Shown one piece after another: positions 1-9,282 of a stretch of 64,000 nt of DNA. Every line of letters starts with the position of its first letter. Positions within the stretch are counted from its first letter, which is position 1. Origin of the DNA: 34-65-8 sp963529855 (GTDB lineage: Bacteria; Pseudomonadota; Alphaproteobacteria; Sphingomonadales; Sphingomonadaceae). The translations under genes were made by a program, and so were the position numbers. The stretch spans positions 248,001-312,000 of the forward strand of contig CAURZK010000002.1 of NCBI GenBank assembly GCA_963529855.1, given 5' to 3'. The notes under the pieces are model-generated. The model was not told where the DNA came from, searched no databases, and saw nothing but the letters and a program-made list of their open reading frames with translations.

Positions 1-976
1 CATTCGCCTTGAGCTTGCCCTGTGCGACACCCTTGTCCGCAATGCGTTTCACTTCGGCCGGGAGGCGGCGTGCATCCGCAGCCTCGATATAGTCGACATA
101 AGCACGACCGTCCCGCAGGGCGTTCGTGCGATCGGCGAGCCGCAGCAGGTCAAGCGTGGCGTGCGAATCGAGCTCCACCATGTTGCGCTGGATGCTGATC
201 GCATCGCTCCAGCTCGTTTCCGATGGGTAATGTTTGACGTAGAGCGCCGCGAAGTCGCCGGCCTGTTCGCGCAGTTCGTTCTGATAGGCGATCGAGAGGC
301 CACGTTTGATCCACGAGTCGGGGACTGTCTGTCCGCCAGCCGCACGCTGGTCGATCATGTTTTCGAGAAACTCGAGACCTTGTGCATGATTGCCTTGCTC
401 GAAGTAAAGCTCGGCCATCATCGCGCGCATATCGTCCGCACCAAACCGGCGAGTGGTGCCATCGGCGAGCGTACCGTCGAAACTGTAATCCGCAGCAATG
501 GCGGCTTCGAGATAGCGACGAGCCGCATCGAAATCGTTGCTCTGGCTGGCGAGCTGGTAGGCAGTGAAATTATACTGCCCCAACTTGGTCGCGTCGGCAC
601 GGCCGCTGGCGATCATCAGATCGAGACCCTGGCGCTGCAACGCAGTATCGCTGGTCTGGGTGCCGATGTTGTAGACCAAACCGCCGGCCGCGCTTTTGTC
701 GTCGGGAGTTTCGGCCGCAGCAATCACTGCGGGCAACTGCGCCTTGGCGCCAGCCGCGTCCCCAGCCTTCGACAGATCTTCAACAGGCTTGTAGGCCTCA
801 ACAAACTTTTTCGAGTAATTGGCCTTGGGCGCTGCAGCCTCTTCCTTCTTCTTGCGCTGTGCTTCAGCCGGCGCTTCCAGGGCAACCGCGCCCAATGCGG
901 TGCCGCATGCGAGGGCGATCGCGAGAGCAAACTTGCTGCCTGCGCTGCGGGCGGTGTTACGGGCGAAAACGTGCAT
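1..976 (-). CDS. Secreted helical-repeat (TPR-like) protein, 3' end outside window
   Basis: An open frame runs leftward from ATG at 976 to the window edge with no stop, giving about 325 visible residues. The start follows a GGAGAG ribosome-binding site about 7 bases upstream. Residues 1-36 form a signal peptide: basic start, hydrophobic core (FALAIALACG), and an Ala-Glu-Ala-Gln cleavage region. A Lys/Glu-rich patch follows. The rest is predicted alpha-helical, with TPR-like pair spacing (for example ELYFEQGNHAQGLEFLENM), so it is probably a periplasmic scaffold or interaction protein. It is divergent from gyrA. The specific function is unknown and the C-terminus is not visible. Confidence 0.7.
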   Translation of the reverse strand, partial: MHVFARNTARSAGSKFALAIALACGTALGAVALEAPAEAQRKKKEEAAAPKANYSKKFVEAYKPVEDLSKAGDAAGAKAQLPAVIAAAETPDDKSAAGGLVYNIGTQTSDTALQRQGLDLMIASGRADATKLGQYNFTAYQLASQSNDFDAARRYLEAAIAADYSFDGTLADGTTRRFGADDMRAMMAELYFEQGNHAQGLEFLENMIDQRAAGGQTVPDSWIKRGLSIAYQNELREQAGDFAALYVKHYPSETSWSDAISIQRNMVELDSHATLDLLRLADRTNALRDGRAYVDYIEAADARRLPAEVKRIADKGVAQGKLKAN

Positions 977-1275
977 CGGGGTCTCTCCCACAAAAATAGA
1001 TCGGAGGCATTCTAAGAAGAGGAATGCCGGTCAAGCGCGCTAGTGCCGCGTCGGCTCCGGCATTGCAAATTCTTATGCGGCGGGCGTGCTGAACGCCCTT
1101 TGAATAAGGCATACATCGCCGGTTCGCCGGCTGCGCTGACAGCACGCTCCGCAAATGTGGAAAACGCCCTGATTCCGGCCCGTCTCACCGCGTGGAAAGT
1201 GGCGATTTCGGGGCGGGTGTCCTACATTGCAGCGATCCGGCGCCGAATGCGCCAATACATCCGGAAGATCCTTTC
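977..1275. other. Divergent intergenic region between TPR-like gene and gyrA
   Basis: This 299-base stretch separates the divergent secreted-protein gene and gyrA and must hold both promoters. Open frames here are short and do not resemble known proteins. The gyrA frame stays open up to a GTG at 1192, but the residues before 1276 do not look like a GyrA N-terminus, so they were treated as untranslated. No confident promoter hexamers or repeats could be picked out by eye. Confidence 0.5.
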
Positions 1276-4065
1276 TTGAACGACCTTACCGACACCCCAG
1301 CACCCGCGTTTGCACCCGATGAATTCGAGCGGATCGATATCGTCGAAGAGATGAAGACCAGCTATCTCGATTACGCGATGAGCGTGATCGTAAGCCGCGC
1401 ACTGCCCGACGTGCGCGATGGTCTCAAGCCGGTCCACCGCCGTATCCTTTTCGCCAGCCAGGAAGGCGGCTTCGTCGCCGGGCGGCCCTATCGCAAGAGC
1501 GCGAAGATCGTCGGCGACGTCATGGGTAACTACCACCCTCACGGCGATGCGGCGATCTACGACGCGCTGGCTCGAATGACGCAGGACTGGTCGCTGCGGG
1601 TGCCGCTGGTCGATGGCCAGGGCAACTTCGGCTCGATGGACCCCGATCCCCCGGCCTCCATGCGATATACCGAGGCGCGCCTTGCCAAGGTCGCCAACAG
1701 CCTGCTCGACGATCTCGACAAGGATACGGTCGACTTCACCGATAACTATGACGGTTCGCGGCAGGAGCCGACCGTCCTTCCGGCGCGCTTCCCCAATCTG
1801 CTGGTCAATGGTGCGGGCGGTATTGCGGTCGGCATGGCGACCAACATTCCGCCGCATAACCTTGGCGAGGTGATCGACGGCTGCTTCGCCTATATGGACA
1901 ACCCCGGTATCTCGAGCGAGGAATTGCACGAGATCATCCCCGGGCCGGATTTTCCCACCGCCCCGCTCATCCTGGGCAAGTCGGGCGCCCGTGCCGCCTA
2001 CACAACCGGTCGCGGTTCCATCCTTATGCGCGCCCGGCACTCGATCGAAACGGGGCGCGGCGATCGCCAGTCGATCGTGCTGACATCGATTCCTTACCAG
2101 GTAGGCAAATCGGGCCTCGTCGAAAAAATTGCCGAAGCCGCCAAGGAAAAGCGGATCGAGGGCGTTTCGGACATCCGTGACGAATCGAGCCGCGAAGGCG
2201 TGCGCGTGGTGGTGGACCTGAAGCGCGATGCAACGCCCGAGGTCGTGCTCAACCAGATCTGGCGCCATACGCCGGCGCAAGCGAGCTTTCCCGCAAACAT
2301 GCTCGCGATCCGCGGCGGGCGCCCCGAAGTGCTTGCGCTGCGCGATTTCATCCAGGCATTCATCGCTTTCCGCGAGGAAGTGATCACCCGCCGTACCAAG
2401 TTTGAACTGAACAAGGCGCGCGAGCGGGCACATATCTTGCTCGGCCTGGTGGTCGCCGTTTCGAATCTCGACGAAGTCGTGGCGATGATCCGCGGTTCGT
2501 CGAACCCCGCCGCCGCACGCGCCAAGCTGCTCGCCAAGGAATGGCCGATCGGCGACATCGCGCAGTACATCGCGCTGGTCGAAGCGATCGAGCCGAGCGC
2601 CGACGAGCATGGCGGCACTTATCGCCTCAGCGAACGGCAGGTGAAAGCGATCCTCGATCTGCGTCTCCACCGCCTGACCGCGCTTGGCCGCGACGAGATC
2701 GGCGACGAGCTCAAGGAACTGTCGCTGTCGATCGAGGAATATCTCTCGATCCTCGCCGACCGGGTGAAGCTCTATGGGGTCATGCGCGGCGAGTTGCAGG
2801 AAATCCGCGATCTTTACGCCACCCCGCGCGTCAGCGAGATTGCGCCTGCCTGGGACGGTCTCGACGATGAAGACCTGATCGAGCGCGATGAAATGGTCGT
2901 GACCGTCACCCATGACGGCTACATCAAGCGCACGCCGCTTTCCACGTTCCGCGCCCAGAACCGCGGCGGCAAGGGCCGCAGCGGCATGGCGACCAAGGAC
3001 GAGGACGCGGTGCGCGAGATGTTCGTCACCAGCACCCACAATCCCGTGCTGTTCTTCTCCACGCACGGCAAGGTTTACCGCCTGAAGGTCTGGAAGCTGC
3101 CCGAAGGCGGCCCGACCACGCGCGGGCGGCCGATCGTCAACCTCCTGCCTGCTCTGGACGAAGGCGAAACCATCCGGACGGTTCTGCCGCTGCCGGAAGA
3201 TGAAAGCACCTGGGGCGCACTCAGCGTCGTATTCGCAACGGCCAAGGGCAACGTGCGGCGCAATTCCATGGACGCCTTTGCCAATATCCCGTCGAACGGC
3301 AAATTCGCGATGCGTTTCGAAGACGGTTCGGACGATTATCTGATTGGCGTCGCACTGCTGGATTCATCCGACGACGTGCTGCTGGCGAGCCGTCAGGGCA
3401 AGGCGATCCGCTTTGCCGCAGAAGACGTGCGCGAATTCACCTCGCGCACCTCGACCGGCGTGCGCGGCATGCTGCTGAAAAAGGATGACGAGGTTGTCTC
3501 GCTGTCGATCCTGCACAAGGTCGGCACCGACACCGATGAACGCGAACAATACCTCCGCTTCGCCCCGTGGAAGGCGGAAAAGGAGGGCGAACCGGAATTG
3601 TCCGTCGAACGGTTCACGGAACTGGCGGAAAAGGAACAGTTCATCCTTACCGTCTGTGCGAATGGTTATGGCAAGCTGTCCTCCGCCTATGAATACCGGC
3701 GCACCGGGCGCGGCGGCCAGGGGATTACCAATATCGACAACATCAACCGCAACGGACCGGTCGTGGCGAGTTTCGCCGCAACCAAGGCCGATCACCTGAT
3801 GCTGGTGACCGACCAGGCCAAGCTGATCCGCCTGCCGCTCGAAAGTCTGCGGGTGATCGGGCGTGGTTCGGCGGGTGTGCGGTTGTTCCACGTCGCCCAG
3901 AACGAGCATGTCGTCAGCGCGGTCCGGCTGGACGAACAGGAACAGCCCGAAAACGAGGCGGAGGAAGCGGTGCTGGAAGAAATGATCGGCCGCGACAGCG
4001 CGCGCACCGCGCCTGAAACGACGCCGCACAGCGATGATGACATTGGCAGGGAGCCGGACGCCTAG
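1276..4065 (+). CDS. gyrA: DNA gyrase subunit A
   Basis: This is the DNA cleavage-and-rejoining subunit of the type II topoisomerase that introduces negative supercoils, working as A2B2 with GyrB. From TTG 1276 the product is 929 residues. GGAAG at 1263-1267 sits 8 bases before this TTG; a GTG at 1192 is also in frame but adds 28 non-conserved residues. The winged-helix region contains the quinolone pocket (HPHGDAAIYD, about residues 87-96), and the catalytic tyrosine is Tyr131 in SMRYTEARL. The GyrA box reads QNRGGKG in the C-terminal beta-pinwheel, which separates it from ParC, and the tail is acidic. The position equivalent to E. coli Ser83 is Ala92. The stop overlaps the stop of the convergent YhhN gene. 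Confidence 0.96.
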   Translation: MNDLTDTPAPAFAPDEFERIDIVEEMKTSYLDYAMSVIVSRALPDVRDGLKPVHRRILFASQEGGFVAGRPYRKSAKIVGDVMGNYHPHGDAAIYDALARMTQDWSLRVPLVDGQGNFGSMDPDPPASMRYTEARLAKVANSLLDDLDKDTVDFTDNYDGSRQEPTVLPARFPNLLVNGAGGIAVGMATNIPPHNLGEVIDGCFAYMDNPGISSEELHEIIPGPDFPTAPLILGKSGARAAYTTGRGSILMRARHSIETGRGDRQSIVLTSIPYQVGKSGLVEKIAEAAKEKRIEGVSDIRDESSREGVRVVVDLKRDATPEVVLNQIWRHTPAQASFPANMLAIRGGRPEVLALRDFIQAFIAFREEVITRRTKFELNKARERAHILLGLVVAVSNLDEVVAMIRGSSNPAAARAKLLAKEWPIGDIAQYIALVEAIEPSADEHGGTYRLSERQVKAILDLRLHRLTALGRDEIGDELKELSLSIEEYLSILADRVKLYGVMRGELQEIRDLYATPRVSEIAPAWDGLDDEDLIERDEMVVTVTHDGYIKRTPLSTFRAQNRGGKGRSGMATKDEDAVREMFVTSTHNPVLFFSTHGKVYRLKVWKLPEGGPTTRGRPIVNLLPALDEGETIRTVLPLPEDESTWGALSVVFATAKGNVRRNSMDAFANIPSNGKFAMRFEDGSDDYLIGVALLDSSDDVLLASRQGKAIRFAAEDVREFTSRTSTGVRGMLLKKDDEVVSLSILHKVGTDTDEREQYLRFAPWKAEKEGEPELSVERFTELAEKEQFILTVCANGYGKLSSAYEYRRTGRGGQGITNIDNINRNGPVVASFAATKADHLMLVTDQAKLIRLPLESLRVIGRGSAGVRLFHVAQNEHVVSAVRLDEQEQPENEAEEAVLEEMIGRDSARTAPETTPHSDDDIGREPDA

Positions 4066-4712
4066 CGGGCGCGAAGTTCCCCGCGCAGGGTCTGGACCAC
4101 GCCCGTCGCTATCAGGAGCTGGCCGCTGTAGTACAGCGGCCAGACCATCCATTCCGCAAGGGCGTTATCGCCCAAGGGGCCCATGCGGCTGAAGATTAGC
4201 CAGTCGGACGATACGAACAGTACCGCGCCTGTCGCGACGCGGCCGCGCGGGAAACGGCTGAGAAAGGCTGCTGCTGCCATCGCGCCAAGGGCAACGGCGT
4301 AAACCATGACCAGCAAGTCCTTGCTGAGCAGCCATGCGACCATCGGGGTGAGCGCGAAGAGCGCGCTGGCCAACAGTCTTTCAAACGGCCGGTTCCGATC
4401 GCGTGGATTACGCAGGTACAGTGCGATCGCCACGCAATGCGCGATAAGGAATGCCGCGCCGCCGGCAATGAAACTGAATTCGATCGCCATGTCGCCCACC
4501 GCACCGATTGCCATGACCAGAGCGATCAGCTTTGCCTCTGCCGATCGGTGCCGCTGAACGGCGTAAATTGCCAGCAAGGCAACGCCCGCGCCCTTCAGCA
4601 GCATCAGCCAAAGGCCCGGAACCGGATTGTCGGCGAAAAAGTAATAAAGTGCCGCCGCCACAATACTGGCCAGCAGCCAGGGTCTGTGTTCGGCAAGTGC
4701 GCGTTTCGGCAT
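4062..4712 (-). CDS. YhhN/TMEM86 family membrane protein (putative lysoplasmalogenase)
   Basis: The product is a 216-residue, very hydrophobic protein with about seven to eight membrane segments. The segment GAVLFVSSDWLIF matches the conserved Gly...Phe-x-x-Ser-Asp signature of the YhhN family, whose animal member TMEM86B hydrolyses the vinyl-ether bond of lysoplasmalogens. The bacterial role is poorly known, so the activity is inferred from the family only. ATG 4712 was chosen because a strong purine-rich GGGGGAGG lies just upstream; the longer open frame reads through non-conserved sequence. It is convergent with gyrA, with stop codons overlapping. Confidence 0.8.
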   Translation of the reverse strand: MPKRALAEHRPWLLASIVAAALYYFFADNPVPGLWLMLLKGAGVALLAIYAVQRHRSAEAKLIALVMAIGAVGDMAIEFSFIAGGAAFLIAHCVAIALYLRNPRDRNRPFERLLASALFALTPMVAWLLSKDLLVMVYAVALGAMAAAAFLSRFPRGRVATGAVLFVSSDWLIFSRMGPLGDNALAEWMVWPLYYSGQLLIATGVVQTLRGELRAR

Positions 4713-4773
4713 TGGTCCCCCTCCCCCAAGCTTGGACTTGAACCAACGGCCCGGCAAGCACATGGGTCCGCGG

Positions 4774-6141
4774 ATGAAACACGATGTCCACATTATCGGC
4801 GGCGGCCTTGCTGGCAGCGAAGCCGCCTGGCAGCTGGCCGAGGCCGGGTTCAAAGTCCGCCTGTCCGAAATGCGCGGGAGCGGCAGCACGACGCCCGCGC
4901 ACGAAACCGATGGTCTGGCCGAGCTGGTCTGTTCCAACAGTTTCCGGTCCGATGACGACACCAAGAATGCCGTCGGTTTGATGCATCACGAAATGCGCCG
5001 CCTCGGCAGCCTGGTGATGCGCGCGGGAGAAATGGCGCGGGTTCCGGCAGGTTCGGCCATGGCGGTGGACCGCGACGTTTTCTCGGCTGAGGTCGAGCGC
5101 GCCCTGACTGCGCATCCCAATGTCGAGGTTGTGCGCGAGCGGATCGATGCCCTGCCGCAGTCCGGGCCGACCATTGTCGCCACCGGCCCGCTTACTGCCG
5201 AGGCGCTGGCCCAAAGCATCGTTACCGCCACCGGGCAGGATCGGCTTGCTTTCTTCGACGCCATCGCCCCGATCGTTCATCGCGATTCCATCAACATGGA
5301 CGTGTGCTGGATGCAGAGTCGCTGGAACAAGGTCGACAGCGCGGGGGGCGATGGCAAGGATTACATCAACTGCCCGATGACGCGCGAACAATACCTCGCA
5401 TTTCATCAGGGGCTGCTCGACGGAGAGAAGACCGAGTTCAAGGAATGGGAGGCCAACACGCCCTACTTCGACGGCTGCATGCCGATCGAGGTCATGGCCG
5501 CACGCGGGGTCGATACGCTGCGCTTCGGCCCGATGAAGCCCGTCGGCCTCGACAATCCGCACGATCGAACGCCGGAGTTTCCGCAAGGGCGCTGGCCATA
5601 TGCCGTGGTTCAGCTGCGCCAGGACAACAAACTGGGCACGCTGTGGAACATGGTCGGATTCCAGACCAAGCTGAAACATGGCGCGCAGGTTGAATTGTTC
5701 CGCACGATTCCGGGGCTCGAGAACGCCGAGTTCGCCCGCCTGGGCGGCCTGCACCGCAATACCTTCCTCAACTCGCCGCTGGTGCTCGACCGGCAACTGC
5801 GCCTGAAAGGTGCCAATCACATCCGCTTTGCCGGCCAGGTGACGGGATGCGAAGGCTACGTGGAAAGCAGCGCAGTGGGGATCATGGCTGCGCTGATGAC
5901 GGCGGCCGAGCTGGCCGGGCGGGAGTGGCTGCCCCCACCGCGGACCAGCGCAATGGGCGCGCTGCTTGCCCACATCACCGGCGATGCGGACGCAGAGACC
6001 TTCCAGCCCATGAACGTGAATTTCGGCCTGTTCCCGCCCCTGCACGATGTCGGCAAGAAGGTCCGCAAGGAAGCCTATACCGAGCGCGCAAAAGCCGATT
6101 TTGGCGTCTGGCTAATGGGCCAGTCCATGGTGCCCGCCTGA
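4774..6141 (+). CDS. trmFO: FAD/folate-dependent tRNA (uracil-54-C5) methyltransferase
   Basis: TrmFO makes ribothymidine at position 54 of the tRNA T-loop, using methylenetetrahydrofolate as carbon donor and FADH2 as reductant. The 455-residue length is typical. The N-terminus carries the dinucleotide-binding motif IIGGGLAGSEAAW, followed by the family block ELVCSNSFRSDD. A second family block, GCEGYVESSAVGIMAA, lies near the C-terminus. The start ATG 4774 gives the family-typical beginning (MKHDVHIIGGG); ATG 4762 is an alternative, and neither has a strong Shine-Dalgarno sequence. It stands alone between two leftward genes and is presumably monocistronic. The stop abuts the convergent EF-hand gene. 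Confidence 0.95.
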   Translation: MKHDVHIIGGGLAGSEAAWQLAEAGFKVRLSEMRGSGSTTPAHETDGLAELVCSNSFRSDDDTKNAVGLMHHEMRRLGSLVMRAGEMARVPAGSAMAVDRDVFSAEVERALTAHPNVEVVRERIDALPQSGPTIVATGPLTAEALAQSIVTATGQDRLAFFDAIAPIVHRDSINMDVCWMQSRWNKVDSAGGDGKDYINCPMTREQYLAFHQGLLDGEKTEFKEWEANTPYFDGCMPIEVMAARGVDTLRFGPMKPVGLDNPHDRTPEFPQGRWPYAVVQLRQDNKLGTLWNMVGFQTKLKHGAQVELFRTIPGLENAEFARLGGLHRNTFLNSPLVLDRQLRLKGANHIRFAGQVTGCEGYVESSAVGIMAALMTAAELAGREWLPPPRTSAMGALLAHITGDADAETFQPMNVNFGLFPPLHDVGKKVRKEAYTERAKADFGVWLMGQSMVPA

Positions 6142-6600
6142 TCAGCAGCGGCAATCCGGACGTTTTGTCCTCCTGGGGGCGGTGGTCGCAAACTCATCGG
6201 GCGTCAGGGACCCGTCGCCATTGGCGTCAGCACCGCTGAACCGGTCGACGGTCGTCACGGCCCATTCCTCGAACGTCAGCAGGTTGTTGCCGTCCTTATC
6301 GAGCTTGCGAAATGCGTCGGTCCTTGTGGACAGCATCTCGTTCCGGCTGATGCGGCCATCCCGGTCGCGATCGTAGCGGAAGAAACGGCGCTGCTCGCGG
6401 GTCAGTTCGGTCGCTTCGGGCGGCTCGGGGCCGCGCATAGTGCCTGGGTCAGCTTGCGGCAGTGCTTCGGAAGCTAAAGGTTCGGGGCCGGGTTCAGGGG
6501 GCGGGGCAGCCTGTTCGACTGCCGCCCTGCCCTGCCACCAGAACATGCCAACACCGGCCAGCAGCAGCGCCACCACTGCACCCAATACGGCCTGCTTCAC
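6142..6600 (-). CDS. Membrane-anchored EF-hand calcium-binding protein
   Basis: This is a 152-residue protein. Residues 4-20 form one hydrophobic helix that can act as a signal anchor. Residues 30-65 are Pro/Glu-rich and probably disordered. Three EF-hand loops follow: DRDRDGRISRNE, DKDGNNLLTFEE and DANGDGSLTPDE, all with acidic residues at loop positions 1, 3, 5 and 12. It probably binds calcium on the periplasmic side. No partner is evident; it lies downstream of the squalene-synthase-like gene, with a gap of about 35 bases. The last residues (RRTKRPDCRC) are basic and end in two cysteines, which is unusual for a periplasmic calcium sensor. Confidence 0.75.
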   Translation of the reverse strand: MKQAVLGAVVALLLAGVGMFWWQGRAAVEQAAPPPEPGPEPLASEALPQADPGTMRGPEPPEATELTREQRRFFRYDRDRDGRISRNEMLSTRTDAFRKLDKDGNNLLTFEEWAVTTVDRFSGADANGDGSLTPDEFATTAPRRTKRPDCRC

Positions 6601-6635
6601 CGGCGCCCCTCCCCATTAGAAAGAGAACCCTTAAC

Positions 6636-7277
6636 CTACCGGCCCAGGATGCCAACCCGCATTGCCAGTAGCGCAGCTGATCGATCGGCCAACAGGCCTC
6701 GGTCCCCACTGACCATAGCCTTGCGCGACAGGGCCGAAAGCACCGCCAGAGGTCGCATGGTGCGGGGAAGACGAATAGCCGCCTGGTATAAATCCTCAGC
6801 ACAGCGGCGCGCGGTGACACGCTCCTGCAGATCGCTGGCGTGAGCGGCAAAATCACCGAGCGCCCATATCGCTCCCGCACGGCGGACAGCATCCAGGTCG
6901 TGGATTCCCATCAGCTCGGCCAAAGCCACAAAAGGCCCAGCGCGCCCCCGTGCATATCGCGTCAGGGCAGATTCGGAGATTTGTTCCGGTGCGGCGAGCT
7001 CCTCCCACCCGTCCACAGCCCTTCGGAATTGCTCAAGTGCATTCGGGAAGTGCGCTGCCAGTTCGACCAGGGTCGGATCGCGATGCTCCTCGTTGGATGA
7101 CAGCGCGTCGCGCCACCAGGCGAGGCGCAGCTGTCGCAGCATCGGCTCGCGTGCCTGCGCCACCACGTTCGCCAGAGTGAGATCGAACCGGATCACCGAC
7201 AGCCAGGCGGGCCGCATCCGTGCGGGCGCATATGCCAGCGCCACGCGCTGAGGAAGGGGGAGTGAATCGAGTTTCAT
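6636..7277 (-). CDS. Short squalene/phytoene synthase-family protein
   Basis: The 213-residue protein contains MLRQLRLAWWRDAL, the hallmark of the squalene/phytoene synthase superfamily as seen in NDUFAF6-type and sphingomonad members. True synthases are about 280-350 residues and carry two Asp-rich DxxxD motifs; I see no convincing second motif here (GAIWALGDFAAHASD stands in that region). It may therefore be a catalytically inactive homologue, like the complex I assembly factor NDUFAF6, or a degenerate isoprenoid enzyme. ATG 7277 is divergent from the vWA/TadG gene. Family membership is fairly clear; the function is uncertain. Confidence 0.6.
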   Translation of the reverse strand: MKLDSLPLPQRVALAYAPARMRPAWLSVIRFDLTLANVVAQAREPMLRQLRLAWWRDALSSNEEHRDPTLVELAAHFPNALEQFRRAVDGWEELAAPEQISESALTRYARGRAGPFVALAELMGIHDLDAVRRAGAIWALGDFAAHASDLQERVTARRCAEDLYQAAIRLPRTMRPLAVLSALSRKAMVSGDRGLLADRSAALLAMRVGILGR

Positions 7278-7392
7278 TCAAAAGCAGCCGGATAACTCCC
7301 ACTCGCACGGCAGCGCGATGTCAATGGCGGCCGATTTGCAGTTTCTTAATGACGTCCTCCTAAGAACCGATGCGAACAACTGCGGAAGCTCC

Positions 7393-9282
7393 ATGACTGG
7401 GATAGAAATCCTCCAACGGTTGGCGACGCTTTGCTCCGATCGACGCGGTAACTCCCTCCCGCTGTTCGCCGCGTCGTTGGTGCCGCTGATGGCAGTGGTG
7501 GGCGGCGGCGTGGATGCGAGCCGCGGCTATCTTACCAGAACTCAATTGCAGAACGCCTGCGACGCCGGCGCGCTTGCCGGGCGCCGCGCCATGGTCAAGA
7601 CCGGGGATTACGAAGCCGCGGAAAAAGCCAAGGCCCGGCGAATGTTCGATGCCAATTTCGAGGGGGGCATTGTCGACGCACGCGGGATCAGTTTCCAGAC
7701 GAGCGCCGACGACGAGGGAAGTGTCTTCGGCACGGCAACCGCCACGATCCCTACAGTGATCATGACGCTGTTCGGAAAAGACGAGCTCGCATTTTCGGTC
7801 GATTGCATGGCCGAATTGCAGATTACCAACTCGGATATCATGTTCGTTCTCGACGTGACCGGATCGATGGCTGGAACGCGCATCACGGGACTGCGTCAGG
7901 CCGTAAGGGATTTCCACCAGACGATCGCAACGTCGGTCACGACCGATGAAATCCGAATTCGTTACGGCTTCGTGCCCTACAGCATGACCGTCAATGCACG
8001 GGGCCTGCTGGTTAATGGCAACATGCCGATGGGCTACATCGCCGATCGGGTCCAGTATCAGACGCGCAGGGCCTATTTCAATTCGCCAGCGTACATCGCC
8101 TCTGGTTCCTCAACCAGCAACACGACAGAAACATATTCGAGCAATATTACTGAATCGAACTGCACCGCATATGGGGCGAACACATTCCCCACTAACCGCA
8201 GCAATCCGGAAACAGTGGGAACGCCGCCGAACGATACCCATCATAATACATATAGCTGGCAGAGTTGGACGAGGGTTTCCGGAAGCGGCACCAGTGCGTT
8301 AGGTGTGTGCAGGCGCAATAAGCGAACTGTTACGACGAGTTACGACACTGTCTATCAGTTCAGCTATTGGCGCTATGCGCAGGCATCCATCGATGTATCG
8401 GCTCTCAAGAGCTTCGGGCCGGTGTCTTTCGCGACCAACGTGTCAAGCTCAGGCTATGTCCCGAACCAGGGCCTATACGATATTCGTACCCTTGCAACCA
8501 TGTCGGGCACGACAGGCGTCACCCGGACCAATTTCACCTGGGACGGCTGCATTGAGGAACGCGCGACGGTTTCCAATCTGGACATGGACCCGCCACCCTC
8601 CGGCGCGACCGACCTGGATATCAATTCCGCCCCCGATAGCGACGCAACGCGCTGGAAACCGTACTTCGCGCCAGCGGTTTTCGGTCGCGGCAACAATCAT
8701 TCCGGCCTCAACTCGACCAGCAATCTCGCCAGCGCGACCAGCTATTGCCCGGCTCCGATGCGCCTGTTTCAGGAAGTCGAACTCGTTCCTAATTCAACCC
8801 CGACATGGCTTGACGATTATTTGAACAGCCTCGTCCCGGTCGGCGGTACGTATCACGACATCGGTATGATCTGGGGTGCCCGCCTCAGCAGTCCCAACGG
8901 TATTTTTGCCGACGTCGTCAATGATGAACCGGACCAACCCACGAACCGCCACATCATATTCATGACCGACGGCGAAATGGCACCCGAAATCGATTTCTAT
9001 TCGGCTTATGGGCTGGAGCGTTATGATAATCGCATTGCTCCGGTAAACACCAGTCGCACTGGCTTGAGGCCATATCACAACTCGCGCTTTGTCGCTGCCT
9101 GCAATGCTGCAAAGGACGAGGGGTATACAGTCTGGGTCATCGGTTTTGGATCGGCCTTGACCGACGAGATGAGGGCCTGCGCCACCGGGCATCGAGCCTA
9201 CTTCTCCAATGACAACGCCGAATTGAGCGCCACTTTCCGTTTCATCGCTGCCCAGGTTGCCGATCTGAGGCTTGGCGTATGA
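7393..9282 (+). CDS. TadG-like protein with von Willebrand A domain (copy A)
   Basis: The product is 629 residues. Residues 21-45 form a hydrophobic segment (LPLFAASLVPLMAVVGGGV) after a DRRGN stretch, as in TadG/pilus-assembly proteins: a short cytoplasmic tail, one membrane helix and a large outside domain. A vWA domain starts near residue 148 with the metal-site motif DVTGSM (Asp154) and ends near the C-terminus with TVWVIGFGS. A long Ser/Thr/Asn-rich insertion with paired cysteines (about residues 235-480) splits the vWA fold and is visibly more AT-rich than its surroundings. ATG 7393 follows GGAAG. The stop overlaps the next start (ATGA), so the three genes are translationally coupled. 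A paralogue lies at 10580. The likely role is a surface or pilus-like adhesive structure. Confidence 0.8.
   Translation: MTGIEILQRLATLCSDRRGNSLPLFAASLVPLMAVVGGGVDASRGYLTRTQLQNACDAGALAGRRAMVKTGDYEAAEKAKARRMFDANFEGGIVDARGISFQTSADDEGSVFGTATATIPTVIMTLFGKDELAFSVDCMAELQITNSDIMFVLDVTGSMAGTRITGLRQAVRDFHQTIATSVTTDEIRIRYGFVPYSMTVNARGLLVNGNMPMGYIADRVQYQTRRAYFNSPAYIASGSSTSNTTETYSSNITESNCTAYGANTFPTNRSNPETVGTPPNDTHHNTYSWQSWTRVSGSGTSALGVCRRNKRTVTTSYDTVYQFSYWRYAQASIDVSALKSFGPVSFATNVSSSGYVPNQGLYDIRTLATMSGTTGVTRTNFTWDGCIEERATVSNLDMDPPPSGATDLDINSAPDSDATRWKPYFAPAVFGRGNNHSGLNSTSNLASATSYCPAPMRLFQEVELVPNSTPTWLDDYLNSLVPVGGTYHDIGMIWGARLSSPNGIFADVVNDEPDQPTNRHIIFMTDGEMAPEIDFYSAYGLERYDNRIAPVNTSRTGLRPYHNSRFVAACNAAKDEGYTVWVIGFGSALTDEMRACATGHRAYFSNDNAELSATFRFIAAQVADLRLGV

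Noticed and set aside
1192..1275. Upstream extension of gyrA from GTG 1192
   Set aside because: The extra 28 residues are not GyrA-like, and a ribosome site fits TTG 1276 better.
1222..3066. Long minus-strand open frame opposite gyrA (614 codons)
   Set aside because: It is the antisense shadow of a GC-rich conserved gene; its sequence is His/Asp/Arg-rich and resembles no protein family.
4731..4748. TGGACTTGAACCAA resembling a tRNA T-arm read on the minus strand
   Set aside because: Only the T-loop-like part is present; no acceptor, D or anticodon arm can be built around it, so neither a tRNA nor a tRNA-derived attachment site is supported.
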